From Bursaphelenchus xylophilus (lineage: Eukaryota > Nematoda > Chromadorea > Rhabditida > Aphelenchoididae): a stretch of 64,000 nt of DNA. The notes under the pieces were generated by a model, which did no database searches, was not told where the DNA came from, and saw only the letters and a program-made list of their open reading frames with translations. Location: NCBI GenBank assembly GCA_904066235.2, contig CAJFCV020000004.1, positions 1,674,001 through 1,738,000 on the forward strand. Direction: 5' to 3'. Shown here piece by piece: positions 32,730-42,539 of the stretch. The number at the start of each line of letters is the position of its first letter. Within the stretch, counting starts at the first letter, position 1. The position numbers and the translations under genes are program-made.

Positions 32730-35700
32730 TCAATTTATTTTCTTCAAGTTCACTAACAATCTGGGCGCAATTTTTCCGTTTTCAACAACATGGTCGTTCT
32801 TCGGCTTCTCCAACACGACGTAGAAACTCTTGGCGGCGGCCAACGTTTGCCACGGCTCCACGAACAGTTTGCGGCGGCGATGGGAGTCGCGTATTCGAAG
32901 GTAGCATTCGCAGAGAAGCCAGACGAAAACTTCCGCCACCCAGACAACAATTGAGGCGGACCAGCCAATCATTATGACGAAGAAGATTCCGAAGGTCTCC
33001 ATGATGTCTGAAAAGAGATCTCACGGAGCTAAGTGTGACAAAGATCCCTTTAGAAAAGGGTTTGAAAATATTGTATGTTAAAAGGTAATCCTCGCTTACC
33101 CAGCTGTTTAGCGGCTTCGGGAATGTCCTCATCAGTCAAGGGACATCTGGGGATTTTGCCAGTTTTCTTGGTGACATCAAAGTACTTTCGGAATGTTCGA
33201 TCGATGAATTGCTGGTTCATCCGGATAGCTCGATTGAATCGGGAGAGAAGAGGGTTGTTTTTGGCGAAAAGGAAGAACGCTGGCTTCGAAATACTCGCTG
33301 AAAATGCAGATTTATAGTGGAGGACCTGATCCATTGAAAAGAAACGTACCAATTTGCATTCGGGAAGTATCAAAAATGTGGCGAAATGCTTCCCTCTCCA
33401 AGTGAAGAAAAACTTCGTTTTGAAGGGCGCGCCCTTTCCCTCACAAAAAGAGCGGGCGCGCTTTTTAAATCTGAGTTTTTTTCACTTGGAGAGGGAAGCA
33501 TTTTGCCACATTTTTGATACTTCCCGGATGCACAATGGTATGTTTATTGCCACTGGATCAGGTCCCCACTGCAGATTAGCTTTGAGAAGCTGGCTCTACC
33601 GTCTTTGTAATAATAGTATCCGCATCTTTCGGTCGATGCAAACAATGCGTAGCTGTCCTCCGGCACGGCCATAATATAACCGCCCTGATCCATCAAGTCT
33701 AACACATCCTCCACACTGTCCACAATGCTCACTGGCGCTGTGCTCAAAGCGCCGAGCAGCTTCTTCATGTGGTCCGTCTCGCCATGACGCAGTTCGTGGA
33801 AGAACCAGCTGTTCTCGTAGCTGTTCTTGTCCATGACGATCTTGTATTCCTGGGACTTGATGAGCGACACCATATCTTCAAAGGTCTCCCATGGCCTCGG
33901 AGACTCGCCTCTCATCAGGACGGACAAAATGATACCGGAGTAAAGGTTCGTGAGGAGTGTGGCTTGGATCACGGAGTAAAAAATGAAGGATAGATTCCCG
34001 GCACTCAGCTTGAATGGGACGTGGAAATCCATCGATTGGCGGATTTGAAGACGCAGGTATTGCCAGCATTTCTGAAAGTATGAGTTAGAAAATGCTTTGA
34101 TTTATTTTCGAAATACAGTGGCGGACCTGATCCAGTGGCAGATAACGTTACATTTTGCATCCGGGAAGTGTCAAAAACAATATGCTTTGATTTATTTTCG
34201 AAATACAGTGGCGGACGTGATCAGTGGCAGAAAACGTACCATTTTGCATCCTGGAAGTATCAAAAATGTTGCAAAATACCTCCCTTTCCATGTAAAAAGG
34301 CTCCGATTTCAAAAGCGCATCCGCTCTTGTTTGTGGAGGGAAAGGCGCGCCCTTCAAAACGAAGCTGTTTTACTTGGAGAGGGAGGCATTTTGCCACATT
34401 TTTAAATATTTCCCGGATGCAAAATGGTACGTTTTTGCCACTGGATCCCCCACGGTTGGTAAATAAAGTTATTTGTCCTGGAAGTATCAAAAAATGTAAC
34501 AAAATGCCTCCCTCTCCAACGAAAAAAACAGCTTTAAAGGACCCTTTCCCTCCACAAAAAGTGCTCTTGAAGTTGGAGTTCTTTTACTTGGAGAGGGAGG
34601 TATTTTGCCACATTTTTTGACACTTCCCGGATGAAAAATGGTACATTTTTTGCCGCAGGATCAGGTCCGGCGCTGTAGCAAAGAGTGTTTTGCTTTTGCT
34701 TTCTGACTGCGCTCGGCGTTTTGCAAGGCCTTTTGGCGGCAAATATCGTTGAATATCTTGGCTGCCTCTAGAAAGCGCAAGCTAAATCTCTCCGTAATTA
34801 ATATCTGGCCTATGCTTGACGTCTTAACAACAAAAATCTTGACGTCTTAACAAAAATTGGAGTGTTGCGCTTGGAAGCCTTCCCTTGTGAGCTAATACAC
34901 AAAGCTTGAAAGAGCGCTTACATCAAAGACCCCAATCTTTTTCGACCATCCCAAAACACACTCCAACTTCCCAACCAGCACCGCGAAGATGCATTGCGAG
35001 ACGAATCCGATCCCCAAGTACATCCAGACGCTCATTTGATAGGGCTTGAAGGCATTCCACAACGCCATGGCCACATTTTTCTTCTTCGGCCTAGTGATGT
35101 ACACCATGTTCACCTGAAAAAAATCATATGGCTTTTCTCCATCATAATGAAGCTATGTGCAAAGTTCCACTTGCAAAAGTCACAACATCTGAGAGGTCAA
35201 AGTTGTGCGCCCGTTCCATGTTGCTTTGGAATAACATGCACGCCGTGTCGACCTTGTACTTGGCGATCATGCTGAGCACTCCGGTGGCTGTGCCGTTCTT
35301 CTGAATCTTAACTTGGTTTATGGGTTGGCAAGGGATTTTGCTTACAAAAGGTCCCCCTGAACCTTTTGTAAGCAAATGTTGGCTGATTTTAAAACATGAC
35401 CGCAGAATTTCCGTGTTTCTTCTACAGTAGGGGGCCTGATCTAGTGGCAAAAAAACGTACCATTTTGCATCCAGTAAGCATAAAAAATGTGGCAAAATAC
35501 CTCCTTCTCCAAGTGAAAAAAAAACTCGGATTTAAAAAGCGCGCCCGCGTTTTTTGTGAGGAAAAGGGCGCGCCCATCAAAACGAAATTTTTTCACTTGG
35601 AGAGGGAAGCATTTTGCAACATTTTTGATACTTCCCGGATCCAATATGGTACATTTTTTGACACATGGATCAGGTCCCACGGTAAAAATTTTTTGTTTTT

Positions 35701-36779
35701 TTTTGCGAAAATGAGATGCCGGTTTTTTGAGGGGACCGTTTTATACGATCGTTTGAGGGACGTTTTCCACATCTCGACCACATTTCTAGCGAATTCAACG
35801 TACCACGCCATGCCAATTGACTTGGCCCTCATCCGATTTGATGACCACCGGCTCCAAGTAAAAGTGAGACCAGTCCGTTAGCATTTTAATTACCTGTAAT
35901 GTACATGTATATATTAAATGTATGTAACGTTTTTTTTTTATTTTTGAACTCAATATTGTTATTGAGCTATTTAAATCTAATTTTCTCAAATTCTTTTCCT
36001 CCGATGAATATGAAGATTCATTCTTTTTTATGTCACTTTCAATTACTTCATAAAGATGCGACTTGAAAGAAACAAAACCAGTTGCTTCCGAATCCTGAAT
36101 ATTCCGAAAATTTTTTAAAACAATGAATCGGGGATCAATATTTTCAACACAAATCATGATTCAGTTAAGAATATAATTTTTTCGACATCCATGGAAATGA
36201 TTTGTTAGTCCGTTCGCAAAGTCGCTGTAGTAAATTTTGGCGTTTGCAGAAGTCAGGGCGCGAGCGACCACGCTCCCATTTCGGGGGTCGACGACAGTTC
36301 GGGTCAATACAAAATCGATCGAGTCAGGGCAGGTAGATACCCCAAAAAGTTGTAAAAAGTGCCTACGAGGCGTAGCAAAGAAGTTGGATGGTCGGCGGAC
36401 GCTCGGCGGAGACTTTGCGAAGGCATTGCATATGTCCACTTTTTATAATTTTAGCTATTCATAACGTTCGTTTTCTTTACCCTGATTTAGTGTAACATAT
36501 AAAAAACTAATATTTGCCGTAAAAACCAACATCCGTAACTTTTATCTATATAATATTAGTCCTTCTGGAAAGTCACCGGACTGCAAAATTACTCTAGCTG
36601 CTTTGCAAAGGGACTAGTACTCTCCTTACCTCCAAGGTAAATCCGATATAAGGACAGCTGACCGTCGGCTTCATCCTGGGGAATCCGCCATTGCATCGAT
36701 CAAAGGCATCCGGCGGATTGTTTCCAATTGCCACTCGAAACCGATTCTTTGGCGGTAGATTGTAGCTGAGGGTCGACAT
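32730..36779 (-). CDS. Ionotropic glutamate receptor-like channel without amino-terminal domain, 7 exons
   Basis: A ligand-gated channel subunit of the plasma membrane. My exons, in transcript order, are 36630-36779, 35804-35893, 35184-35306, 34922-35113, 33600-34071, 33100-33297 and 32730-33007. They join in phase to about 500 aa. The ligand-binding S1 half has FRVAIGNNPPDAFDRC, GFTLEVIKMLTDW and FQSNMERAHNFDLSD; the Arg in MER aligns with the ligand-carboxylate Arg of AMPA receptors (Arg485 of GluA2). Then come M1 (SVWMYLGIGFVSQCIFAVLV), the pore/M3 region (FYSVIQATLLTNLYSGIILS), the S2 half (YIMAVPEDSYALFAS) and M4 (METFGIFFVIMIGWSAS). The SYTANLAAF gating motif is replaced by QATLLTNLYSG. 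The usual ~400-residue ATD is absent, as in nematode orphan iGluR-like genes and insect IRs. The start is uncertain: no signal peptide precedes MSTLSYNLPP, so a 5' exon may be missing. The exon 3 ends are the weakest junctions. Introns contain M1 copies. Confidence 0.83.
33314..33573. repeat. M1 MITE, copy 14, in the glutamate receptor intron 5
   Basis: It runs from ATAGTGGAGGACCTGATCC to GGATCAGGTCCCCACTG. It lies just inside the intron, close to the donor at 33599. Confidence 0.85.
34089..34454. repeat. M1 MITE copies 15-16 with a tandem duplication, in a glutamate receptor intron
   Basis: The segment ATGCTTTGATTTATTTTCGA plus AATACAGTGGCGGAC occurs at 34092 and again at 34181. An intron flank plus the first ~60 bp of M1 has therefore been duplicated in tandem, and a complete M1 follows from 34205 to about 34454. 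Confidence 0.8.
34474..34677. repeat. M1 MITE, copy 17, left end truncated
   Basis: It begins inside the left arm (TGGAAGTATCAAAAAATG) and ends GGATCAGGTCCGGCGCTGTA. It is in the same receptor intron as copies 15-16; an M2 right-end fragment follows to about 34890. Confidence 0.8.
35424..35682. repeat. M1 MITE, copy 18, in a glutamate receptor intron
   Basis: It runs from ACAGTAGGGGGCCTGATC to GGATCAGGTCCCACGG. The ~60 bp before it (gtaagcaaatgttggctga) matches one end region of the M7 element. Confidence 0.85.
36207..36618. repeat. R4 dispersed repeat joined to M4 ends
   Basis: TTAGTCCGTTCGCAAAGTCG at 36207 is an M4 end. It is followed by R4 sequence (GGGTCGACGACAGTTCGGGT and CTCGGCGGAGACTTTGCG), which is also found at 42540-43130 and 57740-58030. 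Another degenerate M4 pair lies at 36558-36618 (TTAGTCCTTCTGGAAAGTC / GCAAAGGGACTAGTA). Confidence 0.6.
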
Positions 36780-37027
36780 GCAAAGGCTCTTTGCGCGTTG
36801 GCCATAGTGCTTTGTTTGCCTTCCAACATGACTAACGCTCGGTTCAAAAATTCAAGGATTCTTCTCACGGCGAAACGCTTTGACATTTTTCGAAACATAC
36901 TTAATAATGAAGAGGCGTTCTTGATGCAATATTTTACCAAAGAACACCGCCAATTCATCAACTAGAAACAGGTTCTCAAATCGACCGTATTTGAAAAGGA
37001 TGAATTCATAATTTTTTTTCTTCAATT

Positions 37028-37445
37028 TTGACAGCGACAGCGCTCATGGACAGGAAAGAGGTAAAAGACACGATCATAAGGGAAAGCACGGCTTCGCCAA
37101 GGGGGATGAATGTTGGCGACTTCACTGAAACCGCCAATTCTTTCCCCCGAATTTGCATAGAATCAAAGGACAAAGTCTTCATAAGATCAATTTCCCCTAT
37201 TCTCAGAAGTCGGTGTTTCTCGCTCCTCTCGTGTGCGGTTGTGTCTTTCTCGTGCTTTGCCAATAAACCCTAATTGTGTCTTCTATCGTCTACTATTCGT
37301 TATAATGAATCCGACTGGTCTCGCTTCGAATACAGAGCCTCAAATACATAGGTCAAAGTGCCCGTGTCTCTGCCGATGAATGCCATTACAACTACGGACG
37401 TGAAGCCGGAGATGATCATGGACATGATGCCGGAATTGCTCATTG
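37028..37445 (+). pseudogene. Broken fourth copy of the Gly/His-rich secreted protein gene
   Basis: The sequences at 37060-37107 (GGGAAAGCACGGCTTCGCCA) and 37305-37440 (GCCGGAGATGATCATGGACA) are clearly homologous to exon 2 of the three intact genes at 38.3, 39.3 and 41.2 kb. The copy lacks the start and signal peptide, carries frame-breaking changes and an in-frame stop, and is split by about 198 unrelated bases (37108-37305). ATGAAT occurs on both sides of the insert, which could be a target-site duplication. It is not expected to make protein. Confidence 0.8.
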
Positions 37446-37747
37446 AAGCAGGGGCGTAGCTAAGGGGAGAGTGGGCATCCCAGGCCGGTGTCAAAAATAA
37501 AAAATGGTAACCTTTGTTTCCAGGTAATGAAGCGCCGCGAAATTTTTTTACATGGTGACCCCCTTCGTCAAGCTTATCCTACAAAGGATCCTGAAAGCGG
37601 CAACATTGACGTCGATTTTGCTTGCCATTCAATGTCGATCTTGATTAGAAAGCTGCTCCCCATAATTAATGGAATCAAAATTAATGAGCGGCATCTTTCG
37701 GAACTAGCTCATCCCGGCGAGGGAAGATCTATTGCTATGAATAACAT

Positions 37748-38115
37748 TTATAAATGCGAATCTGCTCGTCTATCAATTCGGAATTCGCTCTCGGCGACCT
37801 TTTAAGTCTTTCGCAAGTCGTGAGTCATCGTTTTATTTTTGAGTTTCGAGATTTTCAAATATTTTTTTTCTGATGACTTACCAGATGTTGTGCTGCTTGA
37901 GTTTTCGATTTTAGGAGATCATGAGGTACAGGAAGCTGCCGCCTCTTTGCTTCCCAGTGGCCTTCATTCTTCTCCGGATCTTCCTGATTCTCCACTTTTA
38001 TGTTGCTGTTTATGGGAATGATCCGGTTGTGCAATTTATCGACAGTTCCATGAGCGAGCCGGACCCAGTTCTTGGCGTTGAAATCGTTGTCGACGCCGCC
38101 GTTATCTAACAGAAT
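37748..38115 (-). CDS. Possible partial gene of unknown function (two exons)
   Basis: The minus strand reads openly for 78 codons (37882-38115) in a hydrophilic, protein-like composition (contains DNGGVDNDFNAKNWVRLAHG and RRQLPVPHDLL). It then has a consensus donor (CTG/gtaagt), an 83-bp gap, and 16 further codons from an AAAAG acceptor to a TAA stop (37748-37798), in phase. I do not recognise the family. There is no start codon in frame upstream, and the 3' end of a neighbouring gene lies just beyond, so this is either a gene fragment or part of a decayed gene. The plus strand of the same DNA is also open (37911-38109), with a hydrophobic N-terminus that could mimic a signal peptide. Confidence 0.35.
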
Positions 38116-38182
38116 CTTTTGGTTTTGTAGAAAATTTGTAGGAGCTTGTAATAAAATGGAATTACTTTGTGTTTACAGTTAC

Positions 38183-38188
38183 TTTATT
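38183..38188 (-). terminator. Polyadenylation signal of Gly/His-rich gene A
   Basis: AATAAA on the minus strand about 100 nt after the stop codon of the gene at 38289-39000. Confidence 0.6.
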
Positions 38189-38288
38189 TATAATATTTTA
38201 ATTCCTTTCTCTGCGAATTAAAAGAAACTCAAGCATTGAAAGCCAACTCAGATCCCTACTATCATACAAACGACACTGTTGTCCGTCT

Positions 38289-39000
38289 CTACCATCCATG
38301 ATGACCATGGTGTCCGTCATGTCCGTCGTGATGTCCCCAGCTTCCGTGTCCAGCATGACCATGTTCATCTCCATGAGCGAATCCGGCGTCATGCCCATGA
38401 TCATCTCCGGCCTCATGTCCGTAGTTGGAGTGCCATTCATCGCCAGAGGCGTGGGCTTTGTGGCCTCCGTAGTCGACGCGAGCCCAGTCGGATTCATCGC
38501 CCTTGGCGAAGCCGTGCTTTCCCTCGTGATCATGGCTGTTGTCTCCTTCCCATCCATGGGCGTCGTGGTTGTCGTGATGCCAGTCGGCGCCGTGTCCGTG
38601 ATGCTCTCCGTGATGGTCGTCGTGGTGGTGGGGTTCCCAGCCGTGATGACCGTGATGGCCGTCGAAGAAGCCTGAAAGGGTAAGAATTGGAAAACCGTCT
38701 AGTTGGACTACATGCAGCTGCTTGCAAGTTCGGTAGCTGTAGTTGTCGTAAGACAAAAATGATTGAATTTCTCCTTACAAGAACCGAAACAAGACCAGAA
38801 AATGCCTGTAGGGAGGTGTAAACGTGTATGAAAAAAGCTTCTTTTTTAAATATTTTAAGCCGAAGCGACTCTTGAATCATAAGTCTTACGACGACTATAG
38901 TTGTCGTAAGACAAAAATGATTAAATTTCTTCTTACCCGAAGCCGAAACAAGGCCAAGGCCGGCAAAGAGAACGAGGGAGGCAGTTGCTGGAGAGAACAT
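38289..39000 (-). CDS. Gly/His-rich secreted protein, copy A
   Basis: The exons are 38937-39000 and 38289-38671, with a 265-bp GT-AG intron. Exon 1 encodes MFSPATASLVLFAGLGLVSA, a clean signal peptide. The mature protein (about 128 aa) is dominated by His, Gly, Asp and Glu, with HHG, GHD and HGH motifs, scattered Trp (HHGWEP, HGWEGD, DSDW-like) and a final GHHGHHGW. His clusters spaced with acidic residues suggest metal binding, but this is inference; I recognise no named family. It is divergent from copy B (tail-out, starts 331 bp apart). Exon 2 is nearly identical to B and C at the DNA level. The intron includes a second, degenerate copy of the end of exon 1 (see findings). Several other frames across exon 2 are open, which is a composition artefact. 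Confidence 0.85.
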
Positions 39001-39036
39001 GGTTTGAACTGATGACAAAACAACACTTCCTTTTTC

Positions 39037-39044
39037 TTTTATAC
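39037..39044 (-). promoter_or_regulatory. TATA box of Gly/His-rich gene A
   Basis: GTATAAAA on the minus strand, about 37 bp from the ATG, followed by CATCAGTTCA just before the start. The same arrangement occurs at copies B and C. Confidence 0.6.
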
Positions 39045-39287
39045 AAACAATACGTCTTCAGCAAGAAGTCGTTTGGTTTCACGCCATCCTCATTATTGTT
39101 ATGGCATCGGACGGAGGATGTCTGTGGAGTTTACTATTAGCTGTTTTATTGCATAACGTAGTCTGGAACGCAATGAAATTTTTTTTAAGGTCGTAAAAGA
39201 TTATTAGAAGTCAATAAACGAAGGAGTATAGCAACAACAAACTTATGCGATAATAAATCAAAAATTGCTCTTTACTGTTTTTCTTGG

Positions 39288-39295
39288 TATATAAG
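39288..39295 (+). promoter_or_regulatory. TATA box of Gly/His-rich gene B
   Basis: TATATAAG about 43 bp upstream of the ATG at 39331. The CATCAGTTCA element between them is shared with the other copies and may be the initiator. Confidence 0.6.
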
Positions 39296-39330
39296 GGAAG
39301 TCCTTCAGCAAGATCACCATCAGTTCAGCC

Positions 39331-39872
39331 ATGTTCTCTCCAGTGTCTGCCTCTTTTGTTCTCATTGCCGGTCTTGGCCTTGTTTCGGCTTCAGGTAAAA
39401 GAATTATTCCATATTATTTGTTAGACAGAAGAGTTTAGTATATAAATATTAGATTCGAGTTGATCAAAAAAGACTTCTCTTATCTTCAGGCTTCTTCGAC
39501 GGCCACCACGGTCATCACGGCTGGGAACCCCACCACCACGACGACCATCACGGAGAGCATCACGGACACGGCGCCGACTGGCATCACGACAATCACAATG
39601 CCCATGGATGGGAAGGAGACAACAGCCATGATCATGAGGGAAAGCACGGCTTCGCCAAGGGAGATGAATCCGACTGGGCTCGCCTCGACTACGGAGGCCA
39701 CAAAGCCCACGCCTCTGGAGATGAATGGCACTCCAACTACGGACATGAAGCCGGAGATGATCATGGACATGATGCCGGATTCGCCCATGGAGATGAACAT
39801 GGTCATGCTGGACACGGAAGCTGGGGACATCACGACGGACATGACGGCCACCATGGTCATCATGGATGGTAG
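39331..39872 (+). CDS. Gly/His-rich secreted protein, copy B
   Basis: The exons are 39331-39394 and 39490-39872, with a short 95-bp GT-AG intron that does not resemble the introns of A and C. The signal peptide is MFSPVSASFVLIAGLGLVSA. The mature part differs from A by only a few residues (for example HNAHGW for HDAHGW, RLDYGG for RVDYGG). It encodes the same GHHGHHGW C-terminus and ends at TAG. B starts 331 bp from A in the opposite direction, so the two may share a bidirectional control region. A poly(A) signal AATAAA is at 39941-39946. Confidence 0.85.
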
Positions 39873-39940
39873 ACTTTGATGAAAAGTCATCACGACGCTA
39901 GGGATTTAACTTCAATCGCTCGAGTTTGCATTAATTCGCG

Positions 39941-39946
39941 AATAAA
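39941..39946 (+). terminator. Polyadenylation signal of Gly/His-rich gene B
   Basis: AATAAA about 70 nt after the stop codon of copy B. Confidence 0.6.
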
Positions 39947-40099
39947 GTTATTAATGAGTCATTGGTCATTTATTTTTAGTACCTGTAATACCTGCAAAGA
40001 ACTCCTTACCAACCAATTCGATAAAATTTGGTTTGGAGAGCGAAGTAGTCGTAGTTTTTTAGTATTTTGCAATAAGTTGGACCAGTTGAGCTAGTGGTT

Positions 40100-41150
40100 T
40101 AAGTAATTTTGTATGATCTGTTGGCCCACTGAAATGACGCATCGCCAGACTAGCTTTTTGAGGGCTTGTTGTGTGACTTTGGCAACACGGCACGGCAAAA
40201 TTTCAGGAAGATCGGGATGTCACAGAGTGAAAAATGGTCTTGTAAAATTTCCCGTTGTACCCCTCTTGTACGGAAAACCAAATCAAACAGTTGTCTCGTC
40301 CAATTGACGCGTTGCCGGATGATGCTCAAAGCGTGATTTATGTATTTCGGGGATATTGGCGCCATGAAATCAACACTGTGCATACATACATCGCTCGAGG
40401 CTTCTAAATTTGTCCGTTAAATGTGTCACGATGCAACTCGTTTAAACTGTGCCAGTGGTATAAACCATATGGCTAGTATTACCTCCTAGAGGGTGTCGAG
40501 AAAAATTGTGTCGAAAAAATTTCGGGGACTGAAAAGGTTGTGCCACAGAATCCAGAAAATCCGTCATCCATATTGCACATTGCAAAAGCTTTGAATCCGC
40601 ATTTTTTGTGGGTACGCTAGAGAGCGCTCCTAGCTAAGTTCGTGTTGGAAAGCTTTTTATACCAGAAATTTTTGTTTGGCCTGGAGCGACGAAAATGGCG
40701 CCAATTTGAGGCCACGTTGACGCCAGACTGAAAAAAAGCCGTCAAATTAACAACGTTGTTTAGAAGTCCCAGCGATATGTAGCAGATTTTTTGTCGACTG
40801 TTTCAAATGAAATTTTCGACTGTTTCGAATGAAATTTTCTCTTCTTTAGATGTTTTAATTTGTTTTTCAAAGCGTTGAGACAAAATTAAATGTTCTTTGA
40901 ATTAGCGCTGGTGGCTACAACGCTGTAAAATTGAAAAATATGTGTTACACGCAACTTCGGTAAGAACCGGGAATATCGCAGTGGCAGAGCGGTATTTATA
41001 CGCATCAAAAGACAGGGAGGAAAACAACCATATTGCATAATATTAACGATATTATGTAGTTATTAGCTACCTCTTTGTTGTTTTATTGCATAATAAAGAC
41101 CACGGTGAAGCTAACTACCTATTGCATGTATTTTATTGTGCTCTCCTTAG
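40100..41150. other. Intergenic stretch with an M6-like remnant
   Basis: AATGTGTCACGATGCAACTC at about 40420 and CCAGAAAATCCGTCATCCA at about 40550 match parts of the TIR element at 8142-8446. Its second terminal repeat was not found. No gene is seen. Confidence 0.5.
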
Positions 41151-41152
41151 AA

Positions 41153-41160
41153 TATAAATA
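41153..41160 (+). promoter_or_regulatory. TATA box of Gly/His-rich gene C
   Basis: TATAAATA about 42 bp upstream of the ATG at 41195, with ATCATCAGTTCA directly before the start. Confidence 0.6.
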
Positions 41161-41194
41161 ACGAAAATGAGATGGGAAGGATCATCAGTTCAAC

Positions 41195-41878
41195 ATGGTT
41201 TCTTCTGTTTCTACCGCTTCTTTCGTCCTTGTTTGTGGTCTTGGCTTGGCTGCGGCCTCAGGTACAGTTCTATTTTTTTTTGATTCCAGAGTGGCTTCGG
41301 CTTCAAATAAAAAAAGAACGCCTCTTTTTCCTTTTCATACACTTTTAAACCTCCCTACAGGCATTTTCTGGCCTTGTTTCGGCTTCTTGTAAAAAGCAAT
41401 TAAATCATTTTTGTCTTACGACAACCACAGCTACCTATCTTGCAAGCAGCTTCATGTAATCCAACTAGACGGTTTTCCAATTCTTTCCCTTTCAGGCTTC
41501 TTCGACGGCCACCACGGTCATCACGGCTGGGAACCCCACCACCACGACGACCATCACGGAGAGCATCACGGACACGGCGCCGACTGGCATCACGACAACC
41601 ACGACGCCCATGGATGGGAAGGAGACAACAGCCACGATCACGAGGGAAAGCACGGCTTCGCCAAGGGCGATGAATCCGACTGGGCTCGCGTCGACTACGG
41701 AGGCAACAAAGCCCACGCGTCCGGGGATGAATGGCACTCCAACTACGGACATGAAGCCGGAGATGATCACGGACATGATGCCGGATTCGCTCATGGAGAT
41801 GAACATGGTCATGCTGGACACGGAAGCTGGGGACATCACGACGGACATGACGGACATCATGGTCATCATGGATGGTAG
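41195..41878 (+). CDS. Gly/His-rich secreted protein, copy C
   Basis: The exons are 41195-41261 and 41496-41878, GT-AG. The signal peptide is MVSSVSTASFVLVCGLGLAA, one residue longer than in A and B. Exon 2 is nearly identical to A, including the GHHGHHGW end. The 234-bp intron is homologous to the 265-bp intron of A (shared TTTTTGTCTTACGACAAC and CAACTAGACGGTTTTCCAAT), although A is on the other strand. A and C are therefore an inverted duplication that included the intron. Poly(A) signal AATAAA at 41999-42004. It presumably has the same role as A and B. Confidence 0.85.
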
Positions 41879-42064
41879 AGACGGACAACAGTGTCGTTTG
41901 TATGATACAGATGTATGATACCGAAGCCACTCTGGATCTGAGTTGACTTTCAATGCTTGAGTTTCTTTTAATTCGCGGAGAAAGTAATTGAAATATAAAA
42001 TAAAATAATTACAATGCCAATTGACATCAAACCTATAAACTTAAAGGCTACGGAAACCAAGTGT

Positions 42065-42340
42065 TCAATGTTCAACCTTGAGCATAAAATCCAGTTCCTC
42101 TATGTTTTGTAATTTCCTCTGGAAGACAGGAAGAAGATCAGATAGATATTCCGGTTTATCGCAATCAAAGAACATTTCCCTCCTCAATTTGGAGATGATG
42201 AGCATGATATCGAGCCTTGTCTGCGTATTTTTCGCGAGAAAAGCAGATCCTACGCTCCGCGCGCACTCGACTTTCGCTGCTTCGGCTGGGAAATTCATGA
42301 AAAAAGTTGGGATTCGGGAACACTGCTCGTTCGAACTGCA
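42065..42340 (-). CDS. Possible gene fragment, unknown product
   Basis: A minus-strand frame of about 90 codons, ending in TGA at 42065, is Cys-containing and protein-like (KPCSSNEQCSRI, then AAKVECARSVGSAFLAKN, FFDCDKPEYL). An ATG lies at 42298, but the frame is open upstream of it without another start. I recognise no family. The opposite strand is also open for 92 codons, so support is weak. Confidence 0.3.
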   Translation of the reverse strand, partial: CSSNEQCSRIPTFFMNFPAEAAKVECARSVGSAFLAKNTQTRLDIMLIISKLRREMFFDCDKPEYLSDLLPVFQRKLQNIEELDFMLKVEH

Positions 42341-42539
42341 CGGTTTTTGGTGGTGATGGGATTTTAATTTTGTTTTAAAGTGTTGAGCTGTAAGATGCGA
42401 TGGGCTGGTGGTGAATTTCGGCGGTGAGTTTGATCGGATTTGTTATAGTAGTCGCACAAGATGTCACGTATGTCTTAGAAAAAGTTATCTAAAATTTGAG
42501 CCAATATTTACCACATTCTGAATGTCGCAATCGTAGCAC

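Noticed and set aside
38279..38683. ORFs in other frames and on the other strand across the Gly/His-rich exon 2 copies
   Set aside because: They are open only because His/Asp/Gly codons produce no stops in other frames. Only the frame joined to a signal peptide by a GT-AG intron is conserved with a start in all three genes.
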